64,000 nucleotides of DNA from an uncultured Lachnospiraceae bacterium (GCA_947626415.1 CANQSA010000010.1:19916-83915); one strand, 5' to 3'; counted from the stretch's first letter, positions 1 to 9,176 are shown. Numbers and translations: made by a program. The notes: a model not told the origin generated them from the sequence alone.

Positions 1-1129
1 CCGGATAGGCAAAGACCCGGCTGATATAAACCCGGCTTTCCCGCAGGATCTGTTCCAGCACTTCCGTCAGTTCCTGCATTCCCTGTCCGGTTTTGAGGGA
101 GACCGGCAGACTGTACTCTGCTTTTTCATCCCGCATATGCACCGGCTCCTCCAGCTTGTCCTGTTTATTAAACAGGGTTACGACCGGCTGTCCGGATACG
201 CCCAGCTGGTTTAACGTTTCATAGACTACCTGCATCTGCGCATCCATCTGCGGATTGGAAGCGTCCACAACATGAAGCAAAATATCCGCATATTTTGCTT
301 CCTCCAGCGTAGAGCGAAACGCATCGATCAGATGATGAGGCAATTTGCGGATAAATCCAACCGTATCCGTAAGCAAAAGTTCCTGTCCGTCTTTCAGCTT
401 CAGCATACGGGTCGTCGGATCCAGCGTCGCGAACAGGGCATTCTCCTCCAGTACGTCTGCACCCGTCATCGTATTTAACAAAGTGGACTTTCCTGCATTC
501 GTATATCCTACAATAGCCGCCACCGGCACTCTGCGCTTCTTTCGCTGATTCCGGACCAGTTCCCGATGGGTTTCCATTTCCCGAATCTCCCGGCGCAGCT
601 GTGAGATCCGTTCTTTGATCAGACGCCGGTCAATTTCCAGCTTTTTCTCACCCGGGCCTCTGGTTCCGATTCCGCCGCCAAGCCGCGACAGCACATTGCC
701 GGCGCCGATCAGCCGAGTTGCCCGATACCGCAGCTGTGCCAGTTCCACCTGCAGTTTTCCTTCTTTCGTCCGCGCCCTGCCCGCAAAAATATCGAGGATC
801 ACCAGCGTCCGGTCCATGATCTTGGTATCCAGCACGTCTTCCAGATTCTTAATCTGCATCGGCGACAATTCATCATCACACACGATTCCCGTTGCCTGCG
901 TCTCATGAAGCATCTGCCGGATCTCGTCCAGTTTTCCTTTTCCTACATAAGTGGCGCTTACGATCTGTTCCAGATTCTGGATTACGGTGCCTGCCGTTTC
1001 AGCGCCCGCAGTCTTTACCAGTTCTGCCAATTCCGCTGCGGACTGCTCGGTTTCTTCATAATCACCGGTATTAACGGCAACTAAGAGCACCCGTTCCATT
1101 GGCGCTTCTATCTCATATCCGTCCGACAT
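1..1129 (-). CDS. hflX: GTPase HflX, 3' end cut by window edge
   Basis: HflX is a ribosome-associated GTPase that splits stalled or vacant 70S ribosomes under heat or antibiotic stress. I translated the minus strand myself. It has the N-terminal HflX domain, the glycine-rich linker RLGGGIGTRGPGEKKLE, then G1 GYTNAGKST, G3 DTVGF and G4 NKQDK, about 376 codons before the window ends; a short C-terminal piece is missing. The start at 1129 (ATG) follows AGGGGAGAA. It begins 14 nt after the stop of the TetM-like/NYN fusion gene, so the two are almost certainly cotranscribed. Family assignment is secure; involvement in antibiotic stress is inferred from characterised HflX proteins. Confidence 0.95.
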   Translation of the reverse strand, partial: MSDGYEIEAPMERVLLVAVNTGDYEETEQSAAELAELVKTAGAETAGTVIQNLEQIVSATYVGKGKLDEIRQMLHETQATGIVCDDELSPMQIKNLEDVLDTKIMDRTLVILDIFAGRARTKEGKLQVELAQLRYRATRLIGAGNVLSRLGGGIGTRGPGEKKLEIDRRLIKERISQLRREIREMETHRELVRNQRKKRRVPVAAIVGYTNAGKSTLLNTMTGADVLEENALFATLDPTTRMLKLKDGQELLLTDTVGFIRKLPHHLIDAFRSTLEEAKYADILLHVVDASNPQMDAQMQVVYETLNQLGVSGQPVVTLFNKQDKLEEPVHMRDEKAEYSLPVSLKTGQGMQELTEVLEQILRESRVYISRVFAYP

Positions 1130-1143
1130 ATCTGTTCTCCCCT

Positions 1144-3831
1144 TTACGATTCTTTCGAGAAAGAATCCTTCCGCAGCTGTTCCAGCACTTCCAGTCCTTC
1201 CGCATCCAGCGAATCCGCCAATGTAGAACGCTTTTGCAGATGATTCTGTTCGTAATTCTCCCGGCTCTCTTTTGCCGCGTTTACAACCTCGGTTTCCAAT
1301 TCCCGCGCAGACAGCCGCTTACATCCGGCGCCGATAATGATGATCTGCTCCAGACCGTCGGAGGTCGCTACAGTAATATCGTATTTCCCGCCATTTTCAT
1401 GCGCGAATTTTTCAATGTAAGCATCCGCGGTTTCCGCCTCTTTGGTATAAACGATATGAATATTATGGTAATCCAGAAACTCCGTTCCATGCCCTTTGAC
1501 TCTGTACGCGTCAAATACCAGAATCAGGCTGCACTGCCGGATTCCCTGATAATTGCACAAAATATCAGCCAGTTTGTCCCTTGCGCTGTCAATATTTTCC
1601 TCCGCTAACTGCCGCAGACTCTCCCATGCGAAGATGATATTATATCCGTCTACCAACAGATACGGTTTCTTTTTTTCCACAGGCCGATATACCCGTTTCT
1701 GCCCGTTCTGCTCTGCGGTCTTCTTCGGCATATTCCCCCGGCTGATGCCTTTATGCGGCGTAAATTCCGGTTTCCGATTGGCATAAAAAGTCCGGTCTAA
1801 GATCGCGTCGATCTCATCCGTTCCCAGCGCCAGATCCAGCCGGCTTTCCAGCGGTCTGTTCGGAATGTCTTCCTGTTTTTCCAAAGATTCCGGCTGTTTC
1901 AGGACACCTTCCAGATGCATATACCGGGGCACTTCGTACCAGGGCACCTGGAAGCCGGCGCCGTGTGCGCAGAAAACAGAGCCGGACGGGTTGTCCGGAT
2001 CTTCATCCGCGTCATAGCCGATCTCCGCGATAACCTGTTCCGGGTTATGGCAGGGCGCATAACCGGACAGCATACAGGTTAACCTGCCTTTTCCTTTTGT
2101 ATAAGCCGTGACCTCCCGCTGATATCCGTTCATTTCACTGACCGGCGCGCTGCCGGTCAGTACAGCCTGCTCGCCATCGGATTCCCGCACTTCACAGGTA
2201 CCGCTCATTTTTTCGATATCGGTCATTGCCCTGCCCACAGAATCCGCGGGCAGTTTCAAACGAAACCGGTAACAGGGCTCCAACAGCACGGAACGCGCCT
2301 GCCGCAGTCCCTGCCGGACAGCCCGATAGGTCGCCTGCCGGAAATCTCCGCCTTCCGTATGCTTCTGATGCGCACGGCCTGAGATCAGTAAAATACGCAT
2401 ATCCGTAATCGCAGAACCGGTCAGAACGCCTAGATGCTGTTTTTCCTCCAAATGCGTCAGGATCAGTCTCTGCCAGTTTTTTGCCAGGATATCTTCGCTG
2501 CAGACCGTATCGAACTGCAGCCCGCTGCCCGGTTCTCCCGGTTCCATCAGCAGATGCACTTCCGCATAATGGCGGAGCGGTTCAAAATGACCGACTCCTT
2601 CCACGGTATTCGCGATCGTCTCTTTATAAACAATGCTGCCGGTTCCAAATGAAACCTCCGCGCTGCACCGCTCCAGGATCAGAGTCTGCAGCACTTCCAG
2701 CTGAACCTCTCCCATGACTTGCACAAAAATTTCCTTGGTGTCCGCCTGCCATCGGATATGCAGACCGGGGTCTTCTTCCTCCAGCAGCCGCAGCTTCGGT
2801 AAAATGACAGCCGGATTTACCGACTCCGGCAAGAGGATCTGATAGTTTAATACCGGTTCCAGGAGCGGCAGTACCGTATCGGTTTCGGCGCCCAGTCCCT
2901 GACCGGCGAACGTTTCCGTCAGCCCGGCAACCGCGCAGATCTCGCCGGCCGCCGCAAGCTTGGCGGTCTCATATTTCTCCCCGGAATACAGACGGATCTG
3001 ATTGATCTTCTCCTGCTTCTGCTCGCCCTCTTTGTCATAGGAAACCGTATCTCTGACCTGCAGGCTGCCGCCGGTAATCTTGATATGGGTCAGTCTGTTG
3101 CCCTGCATATCGCGTGTGATCTTAAACACCCTGGCGGCAAACCGGTCTCCATACTGCGGCATCTTCGTGTAACGTCTCAACCCTTCCATAAATTCCCGGA
3201 CTCCGGTCAGTTTCAGGGCTGAACCAAAATAACACGGATAGAGCATCCGCTCCGCTATGAGCTGCCGGATCTCCTCGATTTCCAGCTTCCCCGTTTCCAG
3301 ATATTCCATCATCAGTTCTTCTTTACAGACCGCCGCATTCTCATAAAAACGCGCGTCTTCTTCCGTAAAATCCACAATTCCGGGATCCAGTTTATTCTGC
3401 AGCAGTTTCAACAGCGCATTTGGATCTGTGCCGGGCTGATCCATTTTATTGACAAATAAAAATGTGGGAACCCGGTATTTTTTCAGCAGCTGCCAGAGCG
3501 TTTCCGTATGGCCCTGAACCCCGTCCGCTCCGCTGACGATCAGGATCGCATAATCCAATACCTGCAGGGTCCGCTCCATTTCCGTAGAAAAATCCACATG
3601 CCCCGGGGTATCCAAAAGCGTGATCTTCAGATCTGCAAACTCCAGGATCGCCTGTTTGGAAAAAATCGTGATCCCTCTCTGTTTCTCCAGCGCATAAGTA
3701 TCCAGGAAAGCGTCTCCGTTATCGACTCTTCCCATCTTTCGGATACTGCCGCTTTCAAACAGCATACTCTCTGATAGTGTGGTTTTCCCCGCGTCTACAT
3801 GAGCCAGAACGCCTACTGTCAACTGTTCCAT
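1144..3831 (-). CDS. TetM-like translational GTPase fused to a YacP/Rae1-type NYN nuclease domain
   Basis: The N-terminal ~650 residues follow the ribosomal protection protein/EF-G layout: G1 AHVDAGKTT, switch II DTPGHVDF, G4 NKMDQ, then domains II-V. The C-terminal ~170 residues form an NYN/PIN-like domain matching B. subtilis YacP (Rae1): LLVDGYN, LVFDAYRVKG, TKEAETADAYIEK, VATSD and a downstream SARELETEV. Rae1 is an mRNA endonuclease acting in the ribosomal A site; TetM-type proteins also enter the A site. The Tet(M) domain IV loop YSPVSTP is replaced here by AHQKHTEGG, so classical tetracycline protection is doubtful. The start at 3831 follows GGGTGA and suits the TetM N-terminus; an in-frame ATG 45 nt upstream would fall only ~10 nt after the predicted transcription start. 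Total 895 aa. Operon with hflX. Confidence 0.9.
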   Translation of the reverse strand: MEQLTVGVLAHVDAGKTTLSESMLFESGSIRKMGRVDNGDAFLDTYALEKQRGITIFSKQAILEFADLKITLLDTPGHVDFSTEMERTLQVLDYAILIVSGADGVQGHTETLWQLLKKYRVPTFLFVNKMDQPGTDPNALLKLLQNKLDPGIVDFTEEDARFYENAAVCKEELMMEYLETGKLEIEEIRQLIAERMLYPCYFGSALKLTGVREFMEGLRRYTKMPQYGDRFAARVFKITRDMQGNRLTHIKITGGSLQVRDTVSYDKEGEQKQEKINQIRLYSGEKYETAKLAAAGEICAVAGLTETFAGQGLGAETDTVLPLLEPVLNYQILLPESVNPAVILPKLRLLEEEDPGLHIRWQADTKEIFVQVMGEVQLEVLQTLILERCSAEVSFGTGSIVYKETIANTVEGVGHFEPLRHYAEVHLLMEPGEPGSGLQFDTVCSEDILAKNWQRLILTHLEEKQHLGVLTGSAITDMRILLISGRAHQKHTEGGDFRQATYRAVRQGLRQARSVLLEPCYRFRLKLPADSVGRAMTDIEKMSGTCEVRESDGEQAVLTGSAPVSEMNGYQREVTAYTKGKGRLTCMLSGYAPCHNPEQVIAEIGYDADEDPDNPSGSVFCAHGAGFQVPWYEVPRYMHLEGVLKQPESLEKQEDIPNRPLESRLDLALGTDEIDAILDRTFYANRKPEFTPHKGISRGNMPKKTAEQNGQKRVYRPVEKKKPYLLVDGYNIIFAWESLRQLAEENIDSARDKLADILCNYQGIRQCSLILVFDAYRVKGHGTEFLDYHNIHIVYTKEAETADAYIEKFAHENGGKYDITVATSDGLEQIIIIGAGCKRLSARELETEVVNAAKESRENYEQNHLQKRSTLADSLDAEGLEVLEQLRKDSFSKES

Positions 3832-3892
3832 AGATTCACCCGACTCCCGGTTTGGCTGCCGCGCCATTTTCTTCATTCAAACTCGCACAGTC

Positions 3893-3921
3893 ATTTTAGC
3901 AGATTTTTCGCCATTATTCAA
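3893..3921 (-). promoter_or_regulatory. SigA-type promoter of the TetM-like/hflX operon
   Basis: Minus strand TTGAAT (3921-3916), 17-bp spacer, TAAAAT (3898-3893), with a TG extension before the -10. Predicted transcription start near 3886 gives a ~55-nt leader to the ATG at 3831. Confidence 0.7.
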
Positions 3922-3937
3922 TAGCGCTTCAAAAAAC

Positions 3938-5698
3938 CTATGGCAGACTGTCTGCCAGGCACAGCGCGCCCCAGCCGGTTCTGGGAGAAGGAACCGGCTC
4001 TCCTAAGAGCGGCCTGGCGCCCCGCAGCAGATACGCCTTTACCTTTTCTCCATACAGATACGGATCATTTCCTAGCACGATCCCCCACTCCATCAGCAGC
4101 GCCGCGCTGCCCGTCACAAACGGGGTCGCCATAGAAGTGCCGGTCCGGTTTTCCACTCCCCCGCCCACAGCCGCGGAAGAAATATTGACGCCCGGTGCCA
4201 CCAAATCCGGTTTGATCCGGTTTCCCAGCCGGGTATAGCCCCGTCCGGAAAAATTGGCGTAGGCATTGGTCGTGTCATCATAGGCGCCTACCGAAATCAC
4301 ATTTTCCGTCGCGGCCGGGATTGTCAGCGTAGTATCCGGCTCCGGATTGATAAATCCGGTCCGGTTGATCAAAGAAACCCCTGCCGGCAGCCACAGATCC
4401 ACCTGTCCGTTTACAATATCCTGCGTGCTCAGCCGGATTTTCCAGATACCGGGCGCAATATAGTTCTGTCTGGGAATCAGATCCAGAAAAATCTCCTGCG
4501 CGATGCTGTAAGGTTTGGGCGTTCCGTAATATGCCAGTATGACCGTACTGTTTCCTTCCGCCACATATCGGACTGTTTCCGCCAGCTCCGTCAGTGGTCC
4601 GATCTGCTCCCCCGACGGTGTTTCGATCGTGATCTGAAACCGATCCACATACTGTTTCCAAAGCTGAATATTAAAAGACGGCGTATAGGCGGCCACATTC
4701 AGCTCGATTTCCCGGTACACACCCGCATTTCCCCGTCCCTGCGGCAGAAACGTTCTGGCATGGCCGCCCGCGATTCCTTCATTTCCCATTCCCACAGCGA
4801 TCACGCTTCTGCCAATATTGGAAATCCCGTCCATAAACGTGGACAGCAGAGATTCTCCGTCATGGGATCCATAGGTATTTCCAAAGCTCAGATTGACTGC
4901 GATGGGCCGGTTATAAGCCGCACCCCGCTTTGCCACATAGTCAAGCGCCTGCATCAGTTCACTGGTCCGGGGAAAAGAATCCGTTCCAGGTGTGCCCAAT
5001 TTCACGATGATCAGATCGCTTTTCGCTGCGATCCCCAGCGTTTCATTTCTGTTTTCGGCAAAATTCCCGGCGGCAATTCCTGCCACATGGGTTCCGTGCC
5101 CCGACAGATCTCTGCTCGGCACCACGGCAAGCTGCCGCTCTCTGCCCTCCTCCTGCAGGGCGCGGTTGATTTTCTCCGCAGTATACACACTTCCCAGCGT
5201 ATAGCCTTCCGGCGGATTTCCCGGAATGGTCTGATCCCAAAGTTCCAGGATCCGGGTGGTTCCGTCGGCATTGCGAAAAGCGGGGTGCGCGTAATCGATT
5301 CCCGAATCGATCACAGCCACGATCACCCCGCTTCCATATAGATTTAATTGTCCCGGCAGCATCGGATTCTGCACCGGACTGATACAGGACGCGCGTCTTC
5401 CCTCCTGCAGGGCAAAATACAGACGCTTCGGTTTTTCAATAAATACGATCTGCTCTGTTCGGGCCAGCCCATCTATCAGACGTTCCGGGACCGTCAGAAT
5501 GGCGTATCCGCCGGACAACAGCACGACATCGATCCCCTGTTCTCTGAGAAAATCAATAGAGCCCACATACTGCACGATCAGATCCCATTTGCGTTCCGCC
5601 GCGTCATACCCCACCTGCAGGATGTCGGAGCGTTCCCGTTCCGCCTCCGGCGTTTCCAGCGCCATATTCAGCACGTTTTCTATCTTTTCACTGTTCAT
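3938..5698 (-). CDS. Subtilisin-like S8 family protease, Csp-like
   Basis: Serine protease of the subtilase family with an intact triad: Asp ~131 in AVIDSGIDYAHP, His ~201 in SGHGTHVAG, Ser ~522 in GTSMATP. An N-terminal ~100-residue segment resembles the prodomain of clostridial Csp germination proteases, and a large insertion between His and Ser corresponds to their jelly-roll region. There is no signal peptide. In spore formers Csp proteases activate the cortex hydrolase SleC, but Lachnospiraceae carry several such paralogues, so a germination role is only inferred. The start at 5698 follows GGCGG; upstream in-frame ATGs at 5713 and 5767 have poor ribosome binding sites. About 586 aa. It follows the ABC exporter genes on the same strand. 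Confidence 0.85.
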   Translation of the reverse strand: MNSEKIENVLNMALETPEAERERSDILQVGYDAAERKWDLIVQYVGSIDFLREQGIDVVLLSGGYAILTVPERLIDGLARTEQIVFIEKPKRLYFALQEGRRASCISPVQNPMLPGQLNLYGSGVIVAVIDSGIDYAHPAFRNADGTTRILELWDQTIPGNPPEGYTLGSVYTAEKINRALQEEGRERQLAVVPSRDLSGHGTHVAGIAAGNFAENRNETLGIAAKSDLIIVKLGTPGTDSFPRTSELMQALDYVAKRGAAYNRPIAVNLSFGNTYGSHDGESLLSTFMDGISNIGRSVIAVGMGNEGIAGGHARTFLPQGRGNAGVYREIELNVAAYTPSFNIQLWKQYVDRFQITIETPSGEQIGPLTELAETVRYVAEGNSTVILAYYGTPKPYSIAQEIFLDLIPRQNYIAPGIWKIRLSTQDIVNGQVDLWLPAGVSLINRTGFINPEPDTTLTIPAATENVISVGAYDDTTNAYANFSGRGYTRLGNRIKPDLVAPGVNISSAAVGGGVENRTGTSMATPFVTGSAALLMEWGIVLGNDPYLYGEKVKAYLLRGARPLLGEPVPSPRTGWGALCLADSLP

Positions 5699-5763
5699 TT
5701 TTCCGCCTGTCATGTTCTTTTTAACCATTATAAGAAGAACGGGCCGAAAAAATACCTTACAGA

Positions 5764-6918
5764 TCACTCCGCGGACAGACGCCGATAGCGGAATTTTCCG
5801 ATCAGCAGAGCCAGCATACCCGCCGCAACGGCAAAAGCCGTTTCGATCAGCAGAAATACCAAAACATTTTCGGAGCGGAACGGTTCGTTTCCGGACAGCA
5901 TATTGTTGATCCGGACATACCAGTACGCCGGCAGAAATCTGGCTACGGCAAGCACGCCGCTTCCCAGCAGAGACTGCTCTACAAAGATACCGCAGAAGAA
6001 ACTCATTCCCAGGCCGATCACCTGCGTGATCAGATTGATCGTATTCTCACCGGGAGAAAAACAGGAGAACAGAATGGCCCAGGACGCCGAAACCAGGGTA
6101 AAAACAAAACTGTTCAGTACAGCTATCCACGCTTTCCCTGCATATAACCCTCCATACAGGAATATACCGACGCCCATAAATAACAGCCAGATCCCGATGA
6201 TAAAGAGCACGCTTCCCGCCGAGTTCCAAAGCAGATAGGACGCGGGACGGATTCCGGAGCAGTCCGTCCGAAACCGGATATCATTACGGTTCATGGTAAG
6301 CAGGACCGGGCACAGCGTATTGAACAAAACGGATATCAGGATATACGGAAGATACTGAAAAAAGAAGAAAATAACCGTAGGGTATTCCGTATCCTCCTCA
6401 AAATCGGCATAGGTCACATCCGCCTGCACGGAAAGCGCGGTTTCCGCTTTTTGCACGGCTTCCGGCAGCAGACAGCCTTCCGCCAGATACGCGCTGACAG
6501 AAGCGACATATTGATCGAGCAGCTGCTCCGTCAGGATATCGGCATATCCCGCATGCATCGCATACCGTTCAAACAGATTTTCTGTATTTCCCTCCGCCAG
6601 TTGTTTTGCATATCCGGATTTGATCAGGAGAATACAGTTGACGCGTTCATAATAAAGCGCGTCCAGCAGGATATCTTCATCCTGTTCCAGATCGACAAGC
6701 TCATGCTGTTTGCCGATATAGCTCACCAAGGACCGGCTTTCAGCGGAATCATCCTGATCGAAAATACAGAATATCAGTTCTGTCTGTTCAAAGACCGTCT
6801 TATCCTCTTGCCCTGAAAACGCGAACACGAGGGAAATCGAGAGAAATATAATGATATAGATCAAAGAGGACGGAATTGATTTTTTCAGGACTTTAAAAAA
6901 CGCCTTAAATATCTGCAT
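5764..6918 (-). CDS. ABC-2 type transporter permease
   Basis: Membrane subunit of an ABC-2 exporter, 384 aa. One hydrophobic segment lies near residues 16-34, followed by a ~130-residue extracytoplasmic loop, then about five more membrane segments in the C-terminal half. This is the YhgE/ABC2_membrane_3 topology used by drug and peptide exporters. Its ATG overlaps the end of the upstream permease by 14 nt. Together with the ATPase at 8022-8990 it makes a three-gene exporter divergent from a histidine kinase/response regulator pair. The substrate cannot be read from the sequence; the context suggests antimicrobial or peptide export. Confidence 0.85.
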   Translation of the reverse strand: MQIFKAFFKVLKKSIPSSLIYIIIFLSISLVFAFSGQEDKTVFEQTELIFCIFDQDDSAESRSLVSYIGKQHELVDLEQDEDILLDALYYERVNCILLIKSGYAKQLAEGNTENLFERYAMHAGYADILTEQLLDQYVASVSAYLAEGCLLPEAVQKAETALSVQADVTYADFEEDTEYPTVIFFFFQYLPYILISVLFNTLCPVLLTMNRNDIRFRTDCSGIRPASYLLWNSAGSVLFIIGIWLLFMGVGIFLYGGLYAGKAWIAVLNSFVFTLVSASWAILFSCFSPGENTINLITQVIGLGMSFFCGIFVEQSLLGSGVLAVARFLPAYWYVRINNMLSGNEPFRSENVLVFLLIETAFAVAAGMLALLIGKFRYRRLSAE

Positions 6919-8035
6919 ATTGTTTCCTCCTTGTCATGATAATACCCAAAATACAAAAGAGCAGCGAGATCAGGAGCATTGCCGCCAGCTTTTCGCCAAA
7001 CCGCCGGTAATCGCTGTACAGGTTCAGGCAGTAAATACTGTCTGAAATGACGGCGGCAGGATTGATCTCGTTTAACCACGGGACAAACCGAGCAACGAGC
7101 GCTTTCATATTGCCTACCATCAGCCCGCTGAAGAAACAGAGCAGCAGAACAACCGCATTGCAGATCCCGGTTCGGACCCTTTGTCCTACCGTTCCGACAG
7201 AACCCACGAAAAAGCCGATGGAAACTCCGGTCAGACCGCCCAGGCAGGCCGCCAGATAAACGAGCGGCAGCCGGTTTCCGAGATCGATCTTTAATACAAA
7301 AACCAAAAACGTAACGCAGACCGCCATACAGAGAAACTGCAGCAAGACTGCGCCGGTCAGATCGGCGGCAAGGCTGACCGCTTTTGAGATCGGAGAACAG
7401 CTTTTTCTGGCGCCAAGCGCAGAGAGATTGGCCTGGTTATTGAAACAGATCTGCATACCTAACAGACTGCCGTACAGGGCTGTCATGGCGATCAGATTAT
7501 AAAAATACTGCGTGAAATTATTGGTGTTTTCCGCAGTCACGGAAACGGCCGCAACCGAATGGCAGTCTTTGGATAACGCGGCGGCTGCCGCCTCTATTTT
7601 CTCGGGATGCATAAGCGCCGCATCGGTAAGAATGGTTTCCCGCAGCGTATACGTTTCTACAAATTTTTTCAGCATGGTCTCTTCCAATCCGTCTTCCGCC
7701 ACGGTCAGGCGCAGTTTGTCATTTATATAGAGGATTCCTTCTACCGTGTTGTTTTTTAATTGGTCCAGCGCTGTCGCTTCATCCATATCCACAGGGTCCA
7801 GAAACCGGTCCTTGGATCCTTGCATTGATTCCAAAACGGAACGGAAGACCGGATTATCCTTTTCCTCCACGACAGCCACAGGAATCGGCTCGGTCTGTGT
7901 CAGATTTCCGTAAATCTCACCAAATGCGATCCGGAAGAAACAGCCCAGCGCAATCGGGAAAAGCAGAAGCCAGAAAATAAGGTTTTTGGTCTTTAGCTGC
8001 GATAAGATAAAATATTTCAGATCATGAAAGAACAT
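6905..8035 (-). CDS. ABC-2 type transporter permease
   Basis: Second permease of the same exporter, 376 aa from the ATG at 8035. That start is preceded by AGGGGA inside the ATPase gene and overlaps its end by 14 nt; an in-frame extension to 8092 lacks a good ribosome binding site. The layout matches its neighbour: an N-terminal membrane segment (LIFWLLLFPIALGCFFRIAF), a ~150-residue external loop, and five to six C-terminal membrane helices. The two permeases probably form a heterodimer with an ATPase dimer. The 14-nt overlaps at both ends indicate translational coupling. Confidence 0.85.
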   Translation of the reverse strand: MFFHDLKYFILSQLKTKNLIFWLLLFPIALGCFFRIAFGEIYGNLTQTEPIPVAVVEEKDNPVFRSVLESMQGSKDRFLDPVDMDEATALDQLKNNTVEGILYINDKLRLTVAEDGLEETMLKKFVETYTLRETILTDAALMHPEKIEAAAAALSKDCHSVAAVSVTAENTNNFTQYFYNLIAMTALYGSLLGMQICFNNQANLSALGARKSCSPISKAVSLAADLTGAVLLQFLCMAVCVTFLVFVLKIDLGNRLPLVYLAACLGGLTGVSIGFFVGSVGTVGQRVRTGICNAVVLLLCFFSGLMVGNMKALVARFVPWLNEINPAAVISDSIYCLNLYSDYRRFGEKLAAMLLISLLFCILGIIMTRRKQYADI

Positions 8036-8990
8036 GCGAATCCCCTTTCCTGTCCCGGAGTTCCTTCCCGGTAATCTCCAGAAACACATCATTTAACGTA
8101 GGAAGTTCCGAGTACACCCGTCCGACCCGGATCTCATGCGTTCGGAAAACATCTAAAACCCGGATCAGGTTATGCGTTCCGCCGGAGCAGAAAACAATCA
8201 GCCGTTCGCCGTCATATTCTGTCCGGTATACATGCGGAAGCTGCACGATCTCATTCCGAATGGCCTCAGAGAGTCCCAACACTTCCACAGTAATCGTTTC
8301 CGTATTCTTGATCATCCGCTTTAATTCATCTTTCGTTCCTTCCGCGATCTTCTTGCCTTTATCCATAATGGCAACCCTGGTACAGATCTGTTCCACTTCT
8401 TCCATGTAGTGGGACGTATAGACAATGGTCGCGCCCATTCGGTTCAATTTCTGAATCCCCTCCAGGATTTTATTTCTGCTCTGTGGATCCACGGCGATCG
8501 TAGGCTCATCCAGAATGATCAGCCTGGGTTTGTGCGCGATCCCGCAGGCAATGTTCAGCCTGCGCAGCAGACCGCCGGACAGTTTTTTCGGATAAAATTT
8601 TAAAAATTCTCCCAGCCCTGTAAATTCCACAGCTTCCATTACACAGCGTTTCCGCTCTGCCTTGTCTGTAATATAAAGCCCGCAAAAGTAATCAATATTT
8701 TCATAAACCGTCAGTTCATTGAATACCGCCACATCCTGCATGATAATTCCGATCTGTTTTTTGATATCGTAATTGACCGGCGTCATTTTCTGTCCGAAAA
8801 TCTCAATGCTTCCCTTGTCAAACGCAAGCAGAGAAAGCATGCAATTTATCGTTGTGGTCTTTCCGGAACCGTTCGGTCCCAGCAGCCCGAAAATCTCCCC
8901 TTCCCGGATTGCAAGGCTAAAATGATCCAGAGCGATCAGATCCCCGTACCGTTTTACCAGATTTTCTATTTTTATCACTGTATTTTCCAT
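8022..8990 (-). CDS. ABC transporter ATP-binding protein (DrrA/CcmA-like)
   Basis: Nucleotide-binding subunit of the exporter, 322 aa. Visible motifs are Walker A GPNGSGKTT, signature LSGGLLRR (an atypical LSGGL rather than LSGGM/Q), Walker B LIILDEPT, and a switch His in TSHYMEE. The ~100-residue C-terminal extension after the ATPase core is typical of the drug/lantibiotic-export DrrA group. It is first in a three-gene operon, starting at an ATG with GGAG upstream, and faces the two-component system at 9177 across a 186-bp intergenic region. Such pairing usually means that the response regulator controls the exporter. Confidence 0.92.
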   Translation of the reverse strand: MENTVIKIENLVKRYGDLIALDHFSLAIREGEIFGLLGPNGSGKTTTINCMLSLLAFDKGSIEIFGQKMTPVNYDIKKQIGIIMQDVAVFNELTVYENIDYFCGLYITDKAERKRCVMEAVEFTGLGEFLKFYPKKLSGGLLRRLNIACGIAHKPRLIILDEPTIAVDPQSRNKILEGIQKLNRMGATIVYTSHYMEEVEQICTRVAIMDKGKKIAEGTKDELKRMIKNTETITVEVLGLSEAIRNEIVQLPHVYRTEYDGERLIVFCSGGTHNLIRVLDVFRTHEIRVGRVYSELPTLNDVFLEITGKELRDRKGDSHVLS

Positions 8991-9073
8991 CGTCTTACTC
9001 CAATCTGTATCTTTTTATTTATTTTACCACATTCCCGGCCCGGATAAAAAGTGTCGGAAATCAACTTTTCCCA

Positions 9074-9085
9074 TGACATTTGTCA
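9074..9085. promoter_or_regulatory. Short palindrome, candidate regulator site
   Basis: TGACA-TT-TGTCA inverted repeat in the intergenic region between the ABC exporter and the two-component system. It lies about 30 bp upstream of the kinase promoter -35, a position where a NarL-type response regulator could act on both directions. Function is inferred from position only. Confidence 0.35.
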
Positions 9086-9112
9086 CTTTTTTATTTCGTT
9101 GCAAAACCCGGC

Positions 9113-9141
9113 TTGCATTTTAAGATTTAATCTGATATTCT
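9113..9141 (+). promoter_or_regulatory. SigA-type promoter of the kinase/regulator pair
   Basis: TTGCAT (9113-9118), 17-bp spacer, TATTCT (9136-9141), with a TGA extension giving an extended -10. It lies 35 bp upstream of the TTG start at 9177. Confidence 0.5.
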
Positions 9142-9176
9142 CATTTTAAGTCCAATAAAAAGGCGGTGAATCGTTA

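Noticed and set aside
1144..3831. Calling this a tetracycline resistance gene
   Set aside because: Family resemblance to Tet(M) is clear, but the drug-contacting loop is not conserved and an RNase domain is fused, so resistance is not supported.
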